This document shows positions 12,747 through 21,900 of a stretch of DNA of 64,000 bases, in pieces. Position 1 is the first letter of the stretch. The number at the start of each line of letters is the position of its first letter. Location: contig JACKFC010000018.1 of the NCBI GenBank assembly GCA_020632665.1, forward strand, positions 43,934 through 107,933. The letters run 5' to 3'. Both the position numbers and the translations under genes were made by a program. Source of the stretch: Deltaproteobacteria bacterium. Its GTDB lineage: Bacteria; Myxococcota_A; UBA9042. The notes beneath the pieces were generated by a model. It was given only the letters and a program-made list of their open reading frames with translations. It made no database searches and was not told the origin of the DNA.

Positions 12747-13814
12747 TCAGCCCTTGGTCGGCGCCGGCAGCAGGCCCCCGCCCGCACCGCTGCGCACCGG
12801 GCGCAGCACGCTCAGCTTGGCGCCGTCGCGTCGGCCGAGCTCGTGCGCCCGCGTCCGTCGGGCGCCAGCGGACCCCAGCGTGCGCAGGCGTGGATGCCGC
12901 TCACGGACGAAGTGCCGCAGGTCGCCGTCTGCGACCCAAACCAAGCCCCGCGCGGCTGCGTCGGTCTTGGCGCCGGCCAAGCGTTGGCGGAAGCCGCTGA
13001 GCACGCCGGCGAGGTAGTCGCGCCGGCCTCGGGCGTCGACTTCGCCGCGTTGGCGGGCGGCGGCGAAGAGCCGCGCCACCGCCGCGTGCAGGAAGTCGTG
13101 CACGTATTCGGCCATCTCGACGTCGTGCGGCCGGCCGTAGATCTCCAGCTGCCGCAGGTCGCGGTTGCGCAGCGCTTCGTAGCGCAGCACCCACACCGCC
13201 TCGACGAAGAAATACTCGGTCAGCAAGCCCGCGATCATCTTCGCGTGCAGCGGCAGCGCGCCCCACGCTTCGCCGAGGCGCAGGGCGCGGTAGTCGGGCG
13301 CGGCGGCGCCGAGCGAGAGGTTGTGCTCGAGCAGCAGCGCGTGGGCGCGGGCCATGGCCGCTTCGGCCTCGTGTGGGTTGTCGCTCGCCGCCAGCGCGAG
13401 CAGCTTCTGCACCCGCTGCAGCACCCGCTGGCTGGTCGGATCGGCGGCGGCGTCGGCTTCGCCGCGGACCCCGAGCCGCAGCTCGGCGTGGTGGAACGCG
13501 CCACCGTGCGGCGCCTCGCCGCGCTCCTGCAGCACCTCGTGGGCGTATTGGTGCGCCATCTCGTGGCGCAGGGTGGCGACGACCTCGTCCCATGGATCCA
13601 ACGCCAGATGCCGCGCCGCCAGCGTGATCGTGCGGGTGCTCGGCTGCCAGCTACCCAGCCGCGTCGTGGCGCGATCGAGCCGGAAGACCGGCGGGCGCAG
13701 CGCTCCGGGCACCTGCGCTGCAGCGATCTCCTGCCACGCCGCGCGCAGCCGACCGAGCCAGGCGCGCTCGAGCGCCGGCGTCAGCAGCTCTTCCCAACTT
13801 TGCCGCTTGCTCAT
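12747..13814 (-). CDS. SprT-like zinc metallopeptidase with DUF2786 domain
   Basis: This 355-aa protein has an N-terminal SprT-like domain with the zinc motif HEMAH (His84, Glu85, His88) and a nearby GGAFHHAE supplying the next ligand. The middle domain (about residues 130-172, VLQRVQKLLALAASDNPHEAEAA) is a DUF2786 helical unit. The rest (about 190-290) is a helical region seen in longer DUF2786 proteins. No signal peptide is present, so it is cytosolic. Its start overlaps the stop of recQ by 4 bp, so the two are co-translated. SprT/Spartan relatives cleave DNA-protein crosslinks, so a joint DNA-repair role is plausible but inferred. The C-terminal 50 residues are basic and low-complexity. 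Confidence 0.85.
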   Translation of the reverse strand: MSKRQSWEELLTPALERAWLGRLRAAWQEIAAAQVPGALRPPVFRLDRATTRLGSWQPSTRTITLAARHLALDPWDEVVATLRHEMAHQYAHEVLQERGEAPHGGAFHHAELRLGVRGEADAAADPTSQRVLQRVQKLLALAASDNPHEAEAAMARAHALLLEHNLSLGAAAPDYRALRLGEAWGALPLHAKMIAGLLTEYFFVEAVWVLRYEALRNRDLRQLEIYGRPHDVEMAEYVHDFLHAAVARLFAAARQRGEVDARGRRDYLAGVLSGFRQRLAGAKTDAAARGLVWVADGDLRHFVRERHPRLRTLGSAGARRTRAHELGRRDGAKLSVLRPVRSGAGGGLLPAPTKG

Positions 13815-15772
13815 ACGTCTCCTGCCGGTCGCGGATGCGCGGCGACCATCGCCAAGAGATCATCGGCGTAGCGCGCAATTCGCTTCGGTCCGAGGCCGAA
13901 AATCGCGTCCAGCGAGGCGGCCGAACGCGGCCGTGCGGCGCAGAGCTCGCCGACGCTGCGCTCGGGCAAGATCTGGTACGGCTTCACCTTGCGGGCGCGG
14001 GCCTCGCGCCGTCGCCAAGTGCGCAGCGCCTTGCCGAGCGGGTCGTCCTCCGCGACCCGGCGCCGTCGTCGTCGTCGCGGCGTCGCGCCGTCTTCGCCCG
14101 TTGTCGCGGCTTCGTCGCCCGCGGCGCGCAGCTTCTTCCCGGCGATCCAGACGGTCGGGAGCTTGCGCCCGCGCGGCTCCAAGACCCTGCGCTGCAGCAG
14201 CGCCTCGATCCCGGCGAGGATCGCGACCTCGGGCACGCCGCGTAGCGCGCCGAATCCGGCGACTTGATCGAGCCGCCTGCGCTTGGCCGCCTTGCTCCGG
14301 CTGCCGCGCAGCCCGGCGGCGACAAGGCGTCGACCGACCGGCCGCGGCAGGCCGTCGACGAAGGCCACGATGGCGTCGAGGTCCGCCGGCGCGAGCTCGA
14401 CGGCGCGCTCCCGGGCCGCTTTCTCGCGGTTGCGCTGCCAACGCTCGTTGCGTCGCGCCTGCAGCTCTGCGGCGGCGGCCGCAACCTCCTGCGGCCGGGC
14501 ACAGACGTCACAGATGCCGCAGGGCTGGGCGTCGTCGCCGCGCAGCGGCTCGCCCGCGAGGTGTGCGGCGATGGCCTGTTGCCGGCAGCGGTCGTCGGTC
14601 ACCAGCCCGCGCAGCGCGGTGAAGCCCGGATCTTCCGGGGCGCCGCGGTTGATCCGGGCCCGCGTCACGATATCAGCGTCGTTCCAGAGCAGCAGCGCCC
14701 GCGCCGGCGCCCCGTCGCGTCCGGCGCGTCCGGCCTCTTGCGCCCACGCGGCGAGTGAACCCGGCGCCTGCGCGTGCACGACCAGCCGGATATCGGCCCG
14801 GTCCACGCCCATGCCGAAGGCGGTGGTGGCGCAGAGCACCGGTCGCCGGCCATCGTCGAACGCCGCGAGCGCGGTGCTGCGCGCGCCGGTCGTGCGGCCG
14901 GCGTGGTAATGGCCGGCGCCGATCCCCTGATCGCGCAGCCACGCGGCGAGATCCTGGGCGCGCTTGCGGGTGGCGCAATAGACGACGGCGCGGCCGCTGC
15001 CGTCTGCCAGCGAACCCTCGCGCCGCATCGCCTCGAGCATCGCCTGCTGCCGCTCGGCCTCGCTGCCACACGGCGTGATGCCGAGCGCCAGGGCAGGGCG
15101 GCGGTGCGCGCCGCGGACGATGGCAGGCTGCTGCAGGCCGAGCAGGGTGATGATGTCCTGCTGCACCTCGGGCGCCGCGGTGGCGGTCAACGCCATCAGC
15201 GGCGGGCCGCCGAGCAAGCGTCGAATCTCGCCCAGCGTGCGGAATTCCGGGCGGAAGTCGTGGCCCCATTCGGAGACGCAATGGGCCTCGTCGATCACCA
15301 TGCGGGTGATCCCGGCGCGGCGCAGCATCTCCTTCAGCCGGGCGCCGGCGAGCTTCTCCGGGCTGACGTAGATCAGCGCCGCTTCGGCCAGGGGCGCACC
15401 GTGATCGACCCGCTCACGTCCGCCCAATAGGGCCACCGCCGGGATGCCACGGGCGACGCAGCCGTCGACCTGATCGCGCATCAAGGCGCGCAGCGGGCTG
15501 ACGACCAGCGTCGGGCCCTTGCCCAGCGCACGGTCGGCGGCGGCCGGGAGCTGGTAGCAGAGCGATTTGCCGGCGCCGGTCGGGAGCAGCACCAGGGCGT
15601 CGCGTCCGGCGCGGGCCGCCGCGACGGCCTCGCGCTGACCGTGACGGAAGTGCGCAGTGCCCCAATGCCTTTGCAGCAGCGCGTGGTCGGCGTCGTCGGC
15701 GGATCCACTGCCCGCGGCGGTGGCGTTCGGGGAGGCTGCGGGCTGCGGGATCGGCGGTTCGGCAGGGGCCAT
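13811..15772 (-). CDS. recQ: RecQ family ATP-dependent DNA helicase
   Basis: This is a 653-aa protein if started at the ATG at 15772; a GTG at 15790 would add six residues. Neither has a visible ribosome site. Helicase motifs are complete: motif 0 (FRHGQ), Walker A (PTGAGKS, about residue 65), the DEAH box followed by CVSEWGHDFRPEF, motif III (ALTATA), and motif VI (QEAGRAGRDG). The zinc-binding cysteines follow (CRQQ ... CGICDVC). A basic, poorly conserved linker leads to a C-terminal HRDC domain. It unwinds 3'-5' at recombination intermediates and stalled forks. It is the first gene of a two-gene operon with the SprT/DUF2786 gene. Its 5' end overlaps the -35 of the divergent M20 gene. Confidence 0.95.
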   Translation of the reverse strand: MAPAEPPIPQPAASPNATAAGSGSADDADHALLQRHWGTAHFRHGQREAVAAARAGRDALVLLPTGAGKSLCYQLPAAADRALGKGPTLVVSPLRALMRDQVDGCVARGIPAVALLGGRERVDHGAPLAEAALIYVSPEKLAGARLKEMLRRAGITRMVIDEAHCVSEWGHDFRPEFRTLGEIRRLLGGPPLMALTATAAPEVQQDIITLLGLQQPAIVRGAHRRPALALGITPCGSEAERQQAMLEAMRREGSLADGSGRAVVYCATRKRAQDLAAWLRDQGIGAGHYHAGRTTGARSTALAAFDDGRRPVLCATTAFGMGVDRADIRLVVHAQAPGSLAAWAQEAGRAGRDGAPARALLLWNDADIVTRARINRGAPEDPGFTALRGLVTDDRCRQQAIAAHLAGEPLRGDDAQPCGICDVCARPQEVAAAAAELQARRNERWQRNREKAARERAVELAPADLDAIVAFVDGLPRPVGRRLVAAGLRGSRSKAAKRRRLDQVAGFGALRGVPEVAILAGIEALLQRRVLEPRGRKLPTVWIAGKKLRAAGDEAATTGEDGATPRRRRRRRVAEDDPLGKALRTWRRREARARKVKPYQILPERSVGELCAARPRSAASLDAIFGLGPKRIARYADDLLAMVAAHPRPAGDV

Positions 15773-15784
15773 CGCGGCGCAGGA

Positions 15785-15813
15785 TTGCACGAGCGGATCG
15801 GCGGCGCTACGGT
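15785..15813 (+). promoter_or_regulatory. candidate promoter of the M20 peptidase gene
   Basis: TTGCAC (15785-15790), 17 bp and TACGGT (15808-15813) give a start at about 15820, roughly 40 nt before the ATG at 15859. The -35 element overlaps the region where recQ begins on the other strand. Confidence 0.4.
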
Positions 15814-15858
15814 CCCGCCCCCCTGGGCGCCGCTCGCAGCGCTCGAGACGAGGCCGCC

Positions 15859-17469
15859 ATGATCCTGCAGACCCCCTCCCACCGCAGCTCCACCGGCACG
15901 CCGACCCGCGACATCATCGGCGCCATCGGACTGCGCCACCTCGAGCAGTTGGTCGCGTTCGACAGCGCCAGCGATGAGCGCAGCGCGACCATCCCGAGCA
16001 CCGAGGGCCAGCGCGTCCTCGCGGACTGGCTGGCGACGTTCTTCCGCAGCCAGGGCGCCGAGGTCGAGGTCGACGACCACGGCAACGTCCTCGCCGCGCT
16101 GCCTGGGCGCGGCGCCGGCGCCGATCTGCCGCCGCTGGCGATGATGGCCCACCTCGACACCGCCCGCGGCACCGCGCCGCTGCCGGCCCTGCACCGCCTG
16201 CCGCGCTGGGACGGCCAGCGCGTGCCGTATCCGGCCAACCCCTCGCTCTGTGTCGATATCCCGACCTACCCAGCGACCGCGACCTTCCGCGGCCAAGAGC
16301 TCGTCTTCGGCGACGGCAAGGCGCCCTTCGGCCTCGACGACAAGCTGGGCCTGGCCCACATCATGACGCTCGCCGTGCTGCTGCGGCGCAACGAGACCAT
16401 CGAGCACCCACCGCTGCTGCTCTGCGCCCGTCCCGACGAAGAGATCGGCCGGATGGCGGCGGTCGAGGGCCTCGCCGACGAGCTCGCCCGCCGCGGCGTG
16501 CGGATCGGCTGGACCATCGACGGCATCGTCCCCTTCGAGATCAACGTCGAGAACTTCTACGCCGCCGGCGCCGCCGTGCGTTTCGCCGACGCCCCCGACG
16601 CGATGCTGCCCGCGCTGCGCGGCGCGCTCGCGGTGCACCTCGGCGGGGTCAACACCCATGGCGCCACCGCCAAGGCCGAGGGCCACCGCGCCGCAGTTCG
16701 CCTCGCCGTCGAGCTCTGCGCCGAGCTGCAGCAGCAGGGCCTCGCCGACGCCGTCCTCGCGGCCTCGCTGGTCTGCGATCCGCTGCGCGACTGCGACGGC
16801 GAGTTGACCCTCGCGGTGACCACCGAGGCACCGGCCGATATCGCCGACCGGGTCGCCGCCGCCGCGGTCAAGGTGGTCGGCCCGCACGTGCCGCGCGGCG
16901 CTTCGTTCGCCGTCCGCCCGGTCTCGACCGACGAGGTCTCCGCCGCCGCCGCCGACGGACTGCGCCGCAGCCTCGACTTCGTCCGCGCCCTCCTCGCCGA
17001 GCGCGCCGTGCTGCCGGTGGCCGCCGAGGACAGCGAAGGTCGGCAGGGCTACAGCCAGCCCTATCGCATCCGACGCGACGGCGACGCCACCGTGGTCGAT
17101 GTGCGGCTGCGTGATTTCGACGACGACCAGCTTCGCCTGCGCGGTGAGATCGTCGGCAAGACCGCCGGCGACGACGCCACGGTCCAGCTCGTCGAGCAAT
17201 ACGTGAACATGGGCCCGCGCCTGCGCGACGTCGCCGAGCTCGCGGAATTGCCGGCCCGCGCCGCCGAGACGATCGGCGTGAAGGCCGAGATCCTGCCGAT
17301 CCGCGGTGGCACCGGCGTCGACCCCTTCCTCGACCGCGGCGTCTTCGTCGCCAACCTCGGGACGGGCTATTTCGCGCCGGAATCGGAGAAGGAATTCACT
17401 TCGGTGGAGCAGATTGCGGATCACGCCCGCTGGCTTCTGGCGCTGGTTCAGCGCGCTGCCCTCGGATGA
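15859..17469 (+). CDS. M20 family metallopeptidase (peptidase T-like)
   Basis: This 536-aa protein is longer than PepT (about 410 aa). The dizinc site can be followed: AHLDTA (first His/Asp), GLDDKLG (bridging Asp), RPDEEIGR (catalytic Glu pair) and the late NLGTGYFAPESEKEF containing metal ligands, as in peptidase T. The lid-type insertion is in the middle (about residues 215-420) with RDFDDD and RGGTGVDP near the end. No signal peptide is present, so it is a cytosolic aminopeptidase for short peptides; exact specificity cannot be read. Its last 74 bp overlap the 3' end of the converging FIST gene. Confidence 0.85.
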   Translation: MILQTPSHRSSTGTPTRDIIGAIGLRHLEQLVAFDSASDERSATIPSTEGQRVLADWLATFFRSQGAEVEVDDHGNVLAALPGRGAGADLPPLAMMAHLDTARGTAPLPALHRLPRWDGQRVPYPANPSLCVDIPTYPATATFRGQELVFGDGKAPFGLDDKLGLAHIMTLAVLLRRNETIEHPPLLLCARPDEEIGRMAAVEGLADELARRGVRIGWTIDGIVPFEINVENFYAAGAAVRFADAPDAMLPALRGALAVHLGGVNTHGATAKAEGHRAAVRLAVELCAELQQQGLADAVLAASLVCDPLRDCDGELTLAVTTEAPADIADRVAAAAVKVVGPHVPRGASFAVRPVSTDEVSAAAADGLRRSLDFVRALLAERAVLPVAAEDSEGRQGYSQPYRIRRDGDATVVDVRLRDFDDDQLRLRGEIVGKTAGDDATVQLVEQYVNMGPRLRDVAELAELPARAAETIGVKAEILPIRGGTGVDPFLDRGVFVANLGTGYFAPESEKEFTSVEQIADHARWLLALVQRAALG

Positions 17470-18637
17470 TCGCGACCACGGTCGTATAGCCGTGGACGAA
17501 GGTCCGGTCGCCGACCGGGCCGATCTCGCCATTGCAGAAGACGCCACCCAAGGGCGCCCGGCCGAGCTGCTCGACGCAGAGGTCGGCATCGTGGTTCGGG
17601 CTGCCGAAGAGGCCGACGCCGCGTCCCATGCAGGTCAACAGCAGGATCGCGTCCGGCACATCGGCCTCGGCGCTCGCCGCTTGCAGTCGCTCGCGCAGGT
17701 CCGCCTCGGCCGCGTGTGCATCACGAACCAGGAATTGCACGACCTGCCAGGGCTCGATCCGCGCGGCGAGCGCCAGAGCGCCGCTGTCGGCGTCGATGCC
17801 GCGGATATTGCGCACCAACCAATGCCCGGCCTGGTGCTGCACGCGCTCGGGCTCTGGCTCGACGCCGATGAACAGGCTCTTGCGGAAGAGCTGCTGGTCG
17901 GCCTCGCCGAGGCTGTCGTAGATGCTGCGCAGCGCGTCGCGCGGGGCCTGATCGCCGAGGGCGAAGATCTCGGTGCCGTCCGCCTTGGTCACCAGCATCG
18001 GCGGGCCGACCGCGCGGCATCCCTGCGAGACGATCACGTCGAACGAGATAGCGCCGCTGAAGGCGACGCCGACGGCGCCCAGCGGGAGCGCGCGGCCGTC
18101 GAGGAAGAGCGCGCTGCCGCCGGGGAAGGGCGCGCCGCTGGCCACGCCGCCGAAGAGCGTCATCGCCGGGAAGGCGCGCTCGAGCGCCTCGACCAGCCGC
18201 TCGGCCTGGCCACCGAAGGGCTCGGGGAAGAGCAGCATCGCCGCAGGGTCGAAATCGCCCGGCAGCTCCAGGTGCTCGCGCCACGAGGCAGTCGGGTCCG
18301 GATCGTCGTCGTCGTCCGGCCAGGAGGTCGGCGCGATGGCGAACGCGTGCAGCCGCACGCCGGGGAGCGTCGCGCCGACCATCGCGACCGCGCGCCGGTG
18401 CTCCACCTCGAAGGCGTCGCCGATCACGCCGCCGCCGGAGCAGCCGACGATGCTGGCCGACGGGAACGCCGTGTGCACGCGTCGCACGAGGTCGTTCCAT
18501 GCCGCGGCGTGGTGCGGGCTGGCGAAGAGCAGGACGAGATCCGGCACAGCGCCGAGCGTCTCGCGCATCCGCTCGGCGAGCGCATCCACGGCCTCGGCGT
18601 AGTCCTGGGCCTCAGAGAGGGCGGCGCTCCAGCGCAT
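17396..18637 (-). CDS. FIST domain signal-sensing protein
   Basis: This 413-aa protein starts at ATG 18637, close behind AGGAGG; the frame stays open further upstream but has no ribosome site and would invade the malQ promoter region. The N-terminal half resembles FIST_N (PDLVLLFASPHH, then SIVGCSGGGVIGD, with repeated beta strands and glycine turns). The C-terminal half resembles FIST_C (LLLTCMGRGVGLFGSPNHDAD and PLGGVFCNGEIGPVG). FIST proteins bind small ligands, perhaps amino acids, and often feed signal transduction. No kinase or output domain is fused here and no partner is adjacent. It converges on, and overlaps by 74 bp, the M20 peptidase gene. Confidence 0.85.
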   Translation of the reverse strand: MRWSAALSEAQDYAEAVDALAERMRETLGAVPDLVLLFASPHHAAAWNDLVRRVHTAFPSASIVGCSGGGVIGDAFEVEHRRAVAMVGATLPGVRLHAFAIAPTSWPDDDDDPDPTASWREHLELPGDFDPAAMLLFPEPFGGQAERLVEALERAFPAMTLFGGVASGAPFPGGSALFLDGRALPLGAVGVAFSGAISFDVIVSQGCRAVGPPMLVTKADGTEIFALGDQAPRDALRSIYDSLGEADQQLFRKSLFIGVEPEPERVQHQAGHWLVRNIRGIDADSGALALAARIEPWQVVQFLVRDAHAAEADLRERLQAASAEADVPDAILLLTCMGRGVGLFGSPNHDADLCVEQLGRAPLGGVFCNGEIGPVGDRTFVHGYTTVVAIIRGQRAEPAPEASGRDPQSAPPK

Positions 18638-18782
18638 GGGCCTCCTGCCGGGCGCCTCCGTCGGCGCTGGATCCGGTCTGCCACGCTGCGGGCAGACGCG
18701 CAACGTCACCCCGCCACCTACCCACCGGCAGGGGCCTCGGCTAGGCTGCGGACCGCGCCCGAGCGGCGCGCGGAGGTCACGC

Positions 18783-20291
18783 ATGGACACCCGACGGCGG
18801 GCAGGGCTGCTGCTCCATCCGACCTCGCTTCCCGGCGGACACGGGATCGGCGACCTCGGCGCTGCGGTGCCGGCGCTGCTGCGCTGGCTGCGTGCCGCGG
18901 GCTTGTCGATGTGGCAGGTGCTGCCGCTCGGACCGGTCGACGCAGGCGGCTCGCCCTATACCTCCCGCTCGGCCCTCGGCGGCAACCTGCTGCTGATCAA
19001 CCTCAACGCGTTGGTCGCCGATGGCCTGCTCGACGCCGACGCGCTGCAGGGGGCTCCCGCCAACGGCCGAAGCGTCGACTATCCCGCCGTCGCCGCGTTC
19101 AAGCTGCCGCGGGTCCTCGCCGCGGCGGGCCGGCTCGCCGCCGATCCGCGCCATCCCCTGGCCGACGCGCTGGCCGCCTTCGCCGCCGCCGAGGCAAATT
19201 GGGTCGATGACGTCGCCCTCTTCGAGGCGATCGCCAGCGCACAGGACGGCGCGCCGTGGACGCAATGGCCCGTCGCCTTCCGCGATCGCGATCCCGCCGC
19301 GCTGCAGCAGGTCCGCGCCTCGGATCCCTACCGGGCGCAGGTCGCGGCGCAGTTCCTCTTCCAGCGGCAGTGGCAAGCGCTGCGTGCGCAGGCCGCGGCG
19401 CACGGCGTGCTCTTGGTCGGCGACGCGCCGATCTACGTCGCGCACGACGCCGCCGACGTCTGGGCCCACCGCGAGCTCTTCGAGCTCGACGCCGCGCTGC
19501 AGCCGGCCGCCGTCGCTGGCGTTCCGCCCGATGCCTTCGCCGAGGATGGCCAGCTCTGGGGCAACCCGCTCTACGATTGGCCGGCCCACGCCGCCGAGGG
19601 CTTCGCCTGGTGGAAGGCGCGGATGCGGCGGCTGACCGCGCTCTGCGACATCGTCCGGGTCGACCACTTTCGTGGCTTGGCGGCCTATTGGCGGGTGCCG
19701 GCCGACGCCGAGGACGCGCGCGGCGGGCGGTGGGTCGAGGGCCCCGGCGACGCGCTGCTGCAAGCCCTCGCCGACGCCGGTGCGGACGCGATCCTGGCCG
19801 AGGACCTCGGCACGATCGACGACGACGTGCTCGGCTTGCGCGACCGGCACGGGCTGCCGGGCATGGCGGTGCTGCAATTCGCCTGGGACGGCGACCCGGA
19901 CAACGCCTACCTGCCGCACAACCACGTCGAGGCGATGGCCGTCTACACCGGCACGCACGACAACGAGACCACGCTCGGCTGGTGGATCGGCGCGCCGGAG
20001 GTGGTGCGGCATCGGGTCCGCGTCTACTTCGGCATCGACGGCCACGACGCGGTCTGGGATCTGATCCGCGCCGCGCTGGCCTCGGTGGCGCGGTGGACGA
20101 TCCTACCGGCGCAGGACGTGCTCGCGCTCGGGCCAGCGGCACGGATGAACGCGCCGGGGCGGACGAGCGGCAACTGGGGCTTCCGCCTGCTGCCCGGCGA
20201 GCTGGGCTCGCACCACGCCGAGCGGCTCTTGGGTCTGTGCGCGACCTACGGCCGGCTGCGTCGCGGCGCCGAAAGCGAGGCCGCAGCGTGA
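18783..20291 (+). CDS. malQ: 4-alpha-glucanotransferase (GH77, amylomaltase)
   Basis: This 502-aa protein is the normal length for the bacterial enzyme. It starts at ATG 18783 behind GGAGG. It opens with the family signature GLLLHPTSLPGG-GIGDLG and WQVLPLGP. The catalytic region shows the nucleophile stretch DIVRVDHFRG, the acid/base region AEDLGTIDDDV, and the transition-state Asp in GTHDNETTLGWW. It transfers maltodextrin chains between acceptors in glycogen or maltose metabolism in the cytosol. A weak TAGGCT -10 (18742-18747) lies upstream. Its TGA overlaps the GTG start of the Nudix gene, so both are made together, although no metabolic link is obvious. Confidence 0.95.
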   Translation: MDTRRRAGLLLHPTSLPGGHGIGDLGAAVPALLRWLRAAGLSMWQVLPLGPVDAGGSPYTSRSALGGNLLLINLNALVADGLLDADALQGAPANGRSVDYPAVAAFKLPRVLAAAGRLAADPRHPLADALAAFAAAEANWVDDVALFEAIASAQDGAPWTQWPVAFRDRDPAALQQVRASDPYRAQVAAQFLFQRQWQALRAQAAAHGVLLVGDAPIYVAHDAADVWAHRELFELDAALQPAAVAGVPPDAFAEDGQLWGNPLYDWPAHAAEGFAWWKARMRRLTALCDIVRVDHFRGLAAYWRVPADAEDARGGRWVEGPGDALLQALADAGADAILAEDLGTIDDDVLGLRDRHGLPGMAVLQFAWDGDPDNAYLPHNHVEAMAVYTGTHDNETTLGWWIGAPEVVRHRVRVYFGIDGHDAVWDLIRAALASVARWTILPAQDVLALGPAARMNAPGRTSGNWGFRLLPGELGSHHAERLLGLCATYGRLRRGAESEAAA

Positions 20292-20899
20292 GCCCAGAGC
20301 AGCTCCTCGCCCGGCTGCAACCCGACGACATCGAACGTCGGCTCCGGCAGCGTCGCCCGCGTCGGATCACCCGCTTGGTCGCCCCCCGTCGCGCCGCGGT
20401 CGCGGCGATCCTGAGGCCTTCCGAGCTCGGCCCGGAGCTGTTGCTGATGCGCCGCGTCGCCCGTGACGGCGACCGCTGGAGCGGACAGATCTCGATGCCG
20501 GGCGGGATGGCGAGCAAAGACGATCGCGACAGCCGCGCCACCGCGCAGCGTGAGACCTACGAGGAGGTCGGCCTCGACCTCGGCAGCCACGGACGCCTGC
20601 TCGGCCGCAGCGACGATCAGGTGGCGATCGCCAAGGGCCGGCCGCTGCCGATGGCGATCACGCCGTGGGTCTTCGCGCTGGAGCGCCCGGCCGAGTTGGC
20701 GCTCGGCGACGAAGCGGAAGAGGCCTTCTGGTTGCCGCTCGAGCCGCTGCTCCGCGGCGCCCTCGACGACGTCTACGTCTACGAGATGGCGGGGCTGCGG
20801 CACGAGCTGCCGGCGTGGCGATTCGAGGAGCGGGTGGTCTGGGGGCTGACCCACCGGATGATCAGCCGGCTGCTCGAGGTCTTGCGCAGCGGTCGCTAG
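20288..20899 (+). CDS. Nudix hydrolase, CoA pyrophosphatase (NudL-like)
   Basis: This 203-aa protein uses a GTG start (20288) that overlaps the malQ stop; the frame is open far upstream only as a malQ shadow. The segment LLLMRRVARDGDRWSGQISMPGG is typical of the CoA-diphosphatase branch, here with an insertion relative to the usual form. It is followed by the Nudix helix RETYEEVGLDL, which supplies the metal-binding glutamates. The downstream part (VFALERP, EEAFWLPL and the final VVWGLTHRMISRLLEVL) also fits that branch. It would hydrolyse CoA or acyl-CoA to phosphopantetheine and 3',5'-ADP. Confidence 0.9.
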   Translation: MSPEQLLARLQPDDIERRLRQRRPRRITRLVAPRRAAVAAILRPSELGPELLLMRRVARDGDRWSGQISMPGGMASKDDRDSRATAQRETYEEVGLDLGSHGRLLGRSDDQVAIAKGRPLPMAITPWVFALERPAELALGDEAEEAFWLPLEPLLRGALDDVYVYEMAGLRHELPAWRFEERVVWGLTHRMISRLLEVLRSGR

Positions 20900-20908
20900 C
20901 CCCGCGGC

Positions 20909-21781
20909 TCAGGCGACGGGGTCTTCCGGCCGGGTCGCGTCGAAGTGCTCATAGTCGAGCACCACGGTGCCGTCCTCGCGCGTCGTCATGACGTCGACGA
21001 GCTGGTGGCCCCAGCGCAGCTCGTCGTGGTGGAAGGCGGTCCGCGCGTGCACCGTCTGCGCATACGTGCCGTCCAGGCCGGTCATCGTCACGATCAGCAT
21101 CATCTCGTCGGCCGCGAAGGCTTCGGCGTCGACGCCCCAGAGCGGGCTGCTCTGGTCGATCACGTGCATGATCGTCCAGGAGAGCAGGAAGATCGGCGAG
21201 CTGTCCCGGATCAGCTGGAGCTGGTGCATCCGTCGCATCGTCTCGCCCTCGGCGGTGCGCTCGGTGCGCAGCAGCGAGACCCGGACCGAGGCTTCGAGGA
21301 CGTCGTTGCCGCGGCCGTTCGCGGCGCGGAACATCAGCGTCGGCGTGCCGTCGCGGCGGCCGACCACGGCGACCCGCGAGAATTCGATATTCGCGGTGGG
21401 TCGGGCCAGCTTGGCGAACGAGAGGCTGGTCGCGACCGAGAGGCCGAGCAGGCCGCAGAGCGCCTCGACCGCGACGACGGTGTGCGCCCAGGGGGTCTTC
21501 GGCGACATGACGCCGTAGCCGATCGTCGCCATGGTCTGCACGCTGAAATGAAAGGCGTCGAAGAAGCTGCCCGGGCGCGCCCCCTCGATGCAGTCGCCGC
21601 CGAGGAGGAAGAGGCCGGCGAAAGAGGCGTTGCCGCAGACGTAGAGCCCGACCAGCAGGCCGAGGAGCCGCCACCAGCTGCCGCCGATCAAGCGGACGTA
21701 GAGATCGCGCCGCAGCGAGCGCGGGGCGTTGACCCGCGCCACACGTCCGAACCGCACTCCCGAGCGCGATTGTTGGCCCAT
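20909..21781 (-). CDS. inward-rectifier (KirBac-type) potassium channel
   Basis: This 290-aa protein starts at ATG 21781, 7 nt after GGGAG; an ATG 33 bp earlier has a poorer site. An amphipathic N-terminal slide helix precedes two membrane helices (about residues 37-60 and 95-125). Between them lie the pore helix and the selectivity filter TIGYG (VQTMATIGYG). The C-terminal 160 residues form the cytoplasmic immunoglobulin-like Kir domain (ANIEFSRVAVV, GTPTLMFRAANGR, SWTIMHVIDQSSPLWG). A tetramer in the inner membrane would pass potassium. It is monocistronic, converging on the Nudix gene and diverging from the large NHL lipoprotein gene. Confidence 0.92.
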   Translation of the reverse strand: MGQQSRSGVRFGRVARVNAPRSLRRDLYVRLIGGSWWRLLGLLVGLYVCGNASFAGLFLLGGDCIEGARPGSFFDAFHFSVQTMATIGYGVMSPKTPWAHTVVAVEALCGLLGLSVATSLSFAKLARPTANIEFSRVAVVGRRDGTPTLMFRAANGRGNDVLEASVRVSLLRTERTAEGETMRRMHQLQLIRDSSPIFLLSWTIMHVIDQSSPLWGVDAEAFAADEMMLIVTMTGLDGTYAQTVHARTAFHHDELRWGHQLVDVMTTREDGTVVLDYEHFDATRPEDPVA

Positions 21782-21817
21782 CGTGACTCCCGGCGGAACA
21801 AGCGTGGCCGCCATGCC

Positions 21818-21847
21818 TTGCGGCGCTTGGCCGGCGTACCGTAGCCT
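21818..21847 (+). promoter_or_regulatory. candidate promoter of the NHL lipoprotein gene
   Basis: TTGCGG (21818-21823), 18 bp and TAGCCT (21842-21847) lie about 54 bp before the ATG at 21901. The match is moderate, but the form is the same as the other candidates in this window. Confidence 0.3.
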
Positions 21848-21900
21848 TGTCTGGCGCGCAACGCGATGTCTGGCGCAGCAAGCCCACCGATGGAGCCCGC

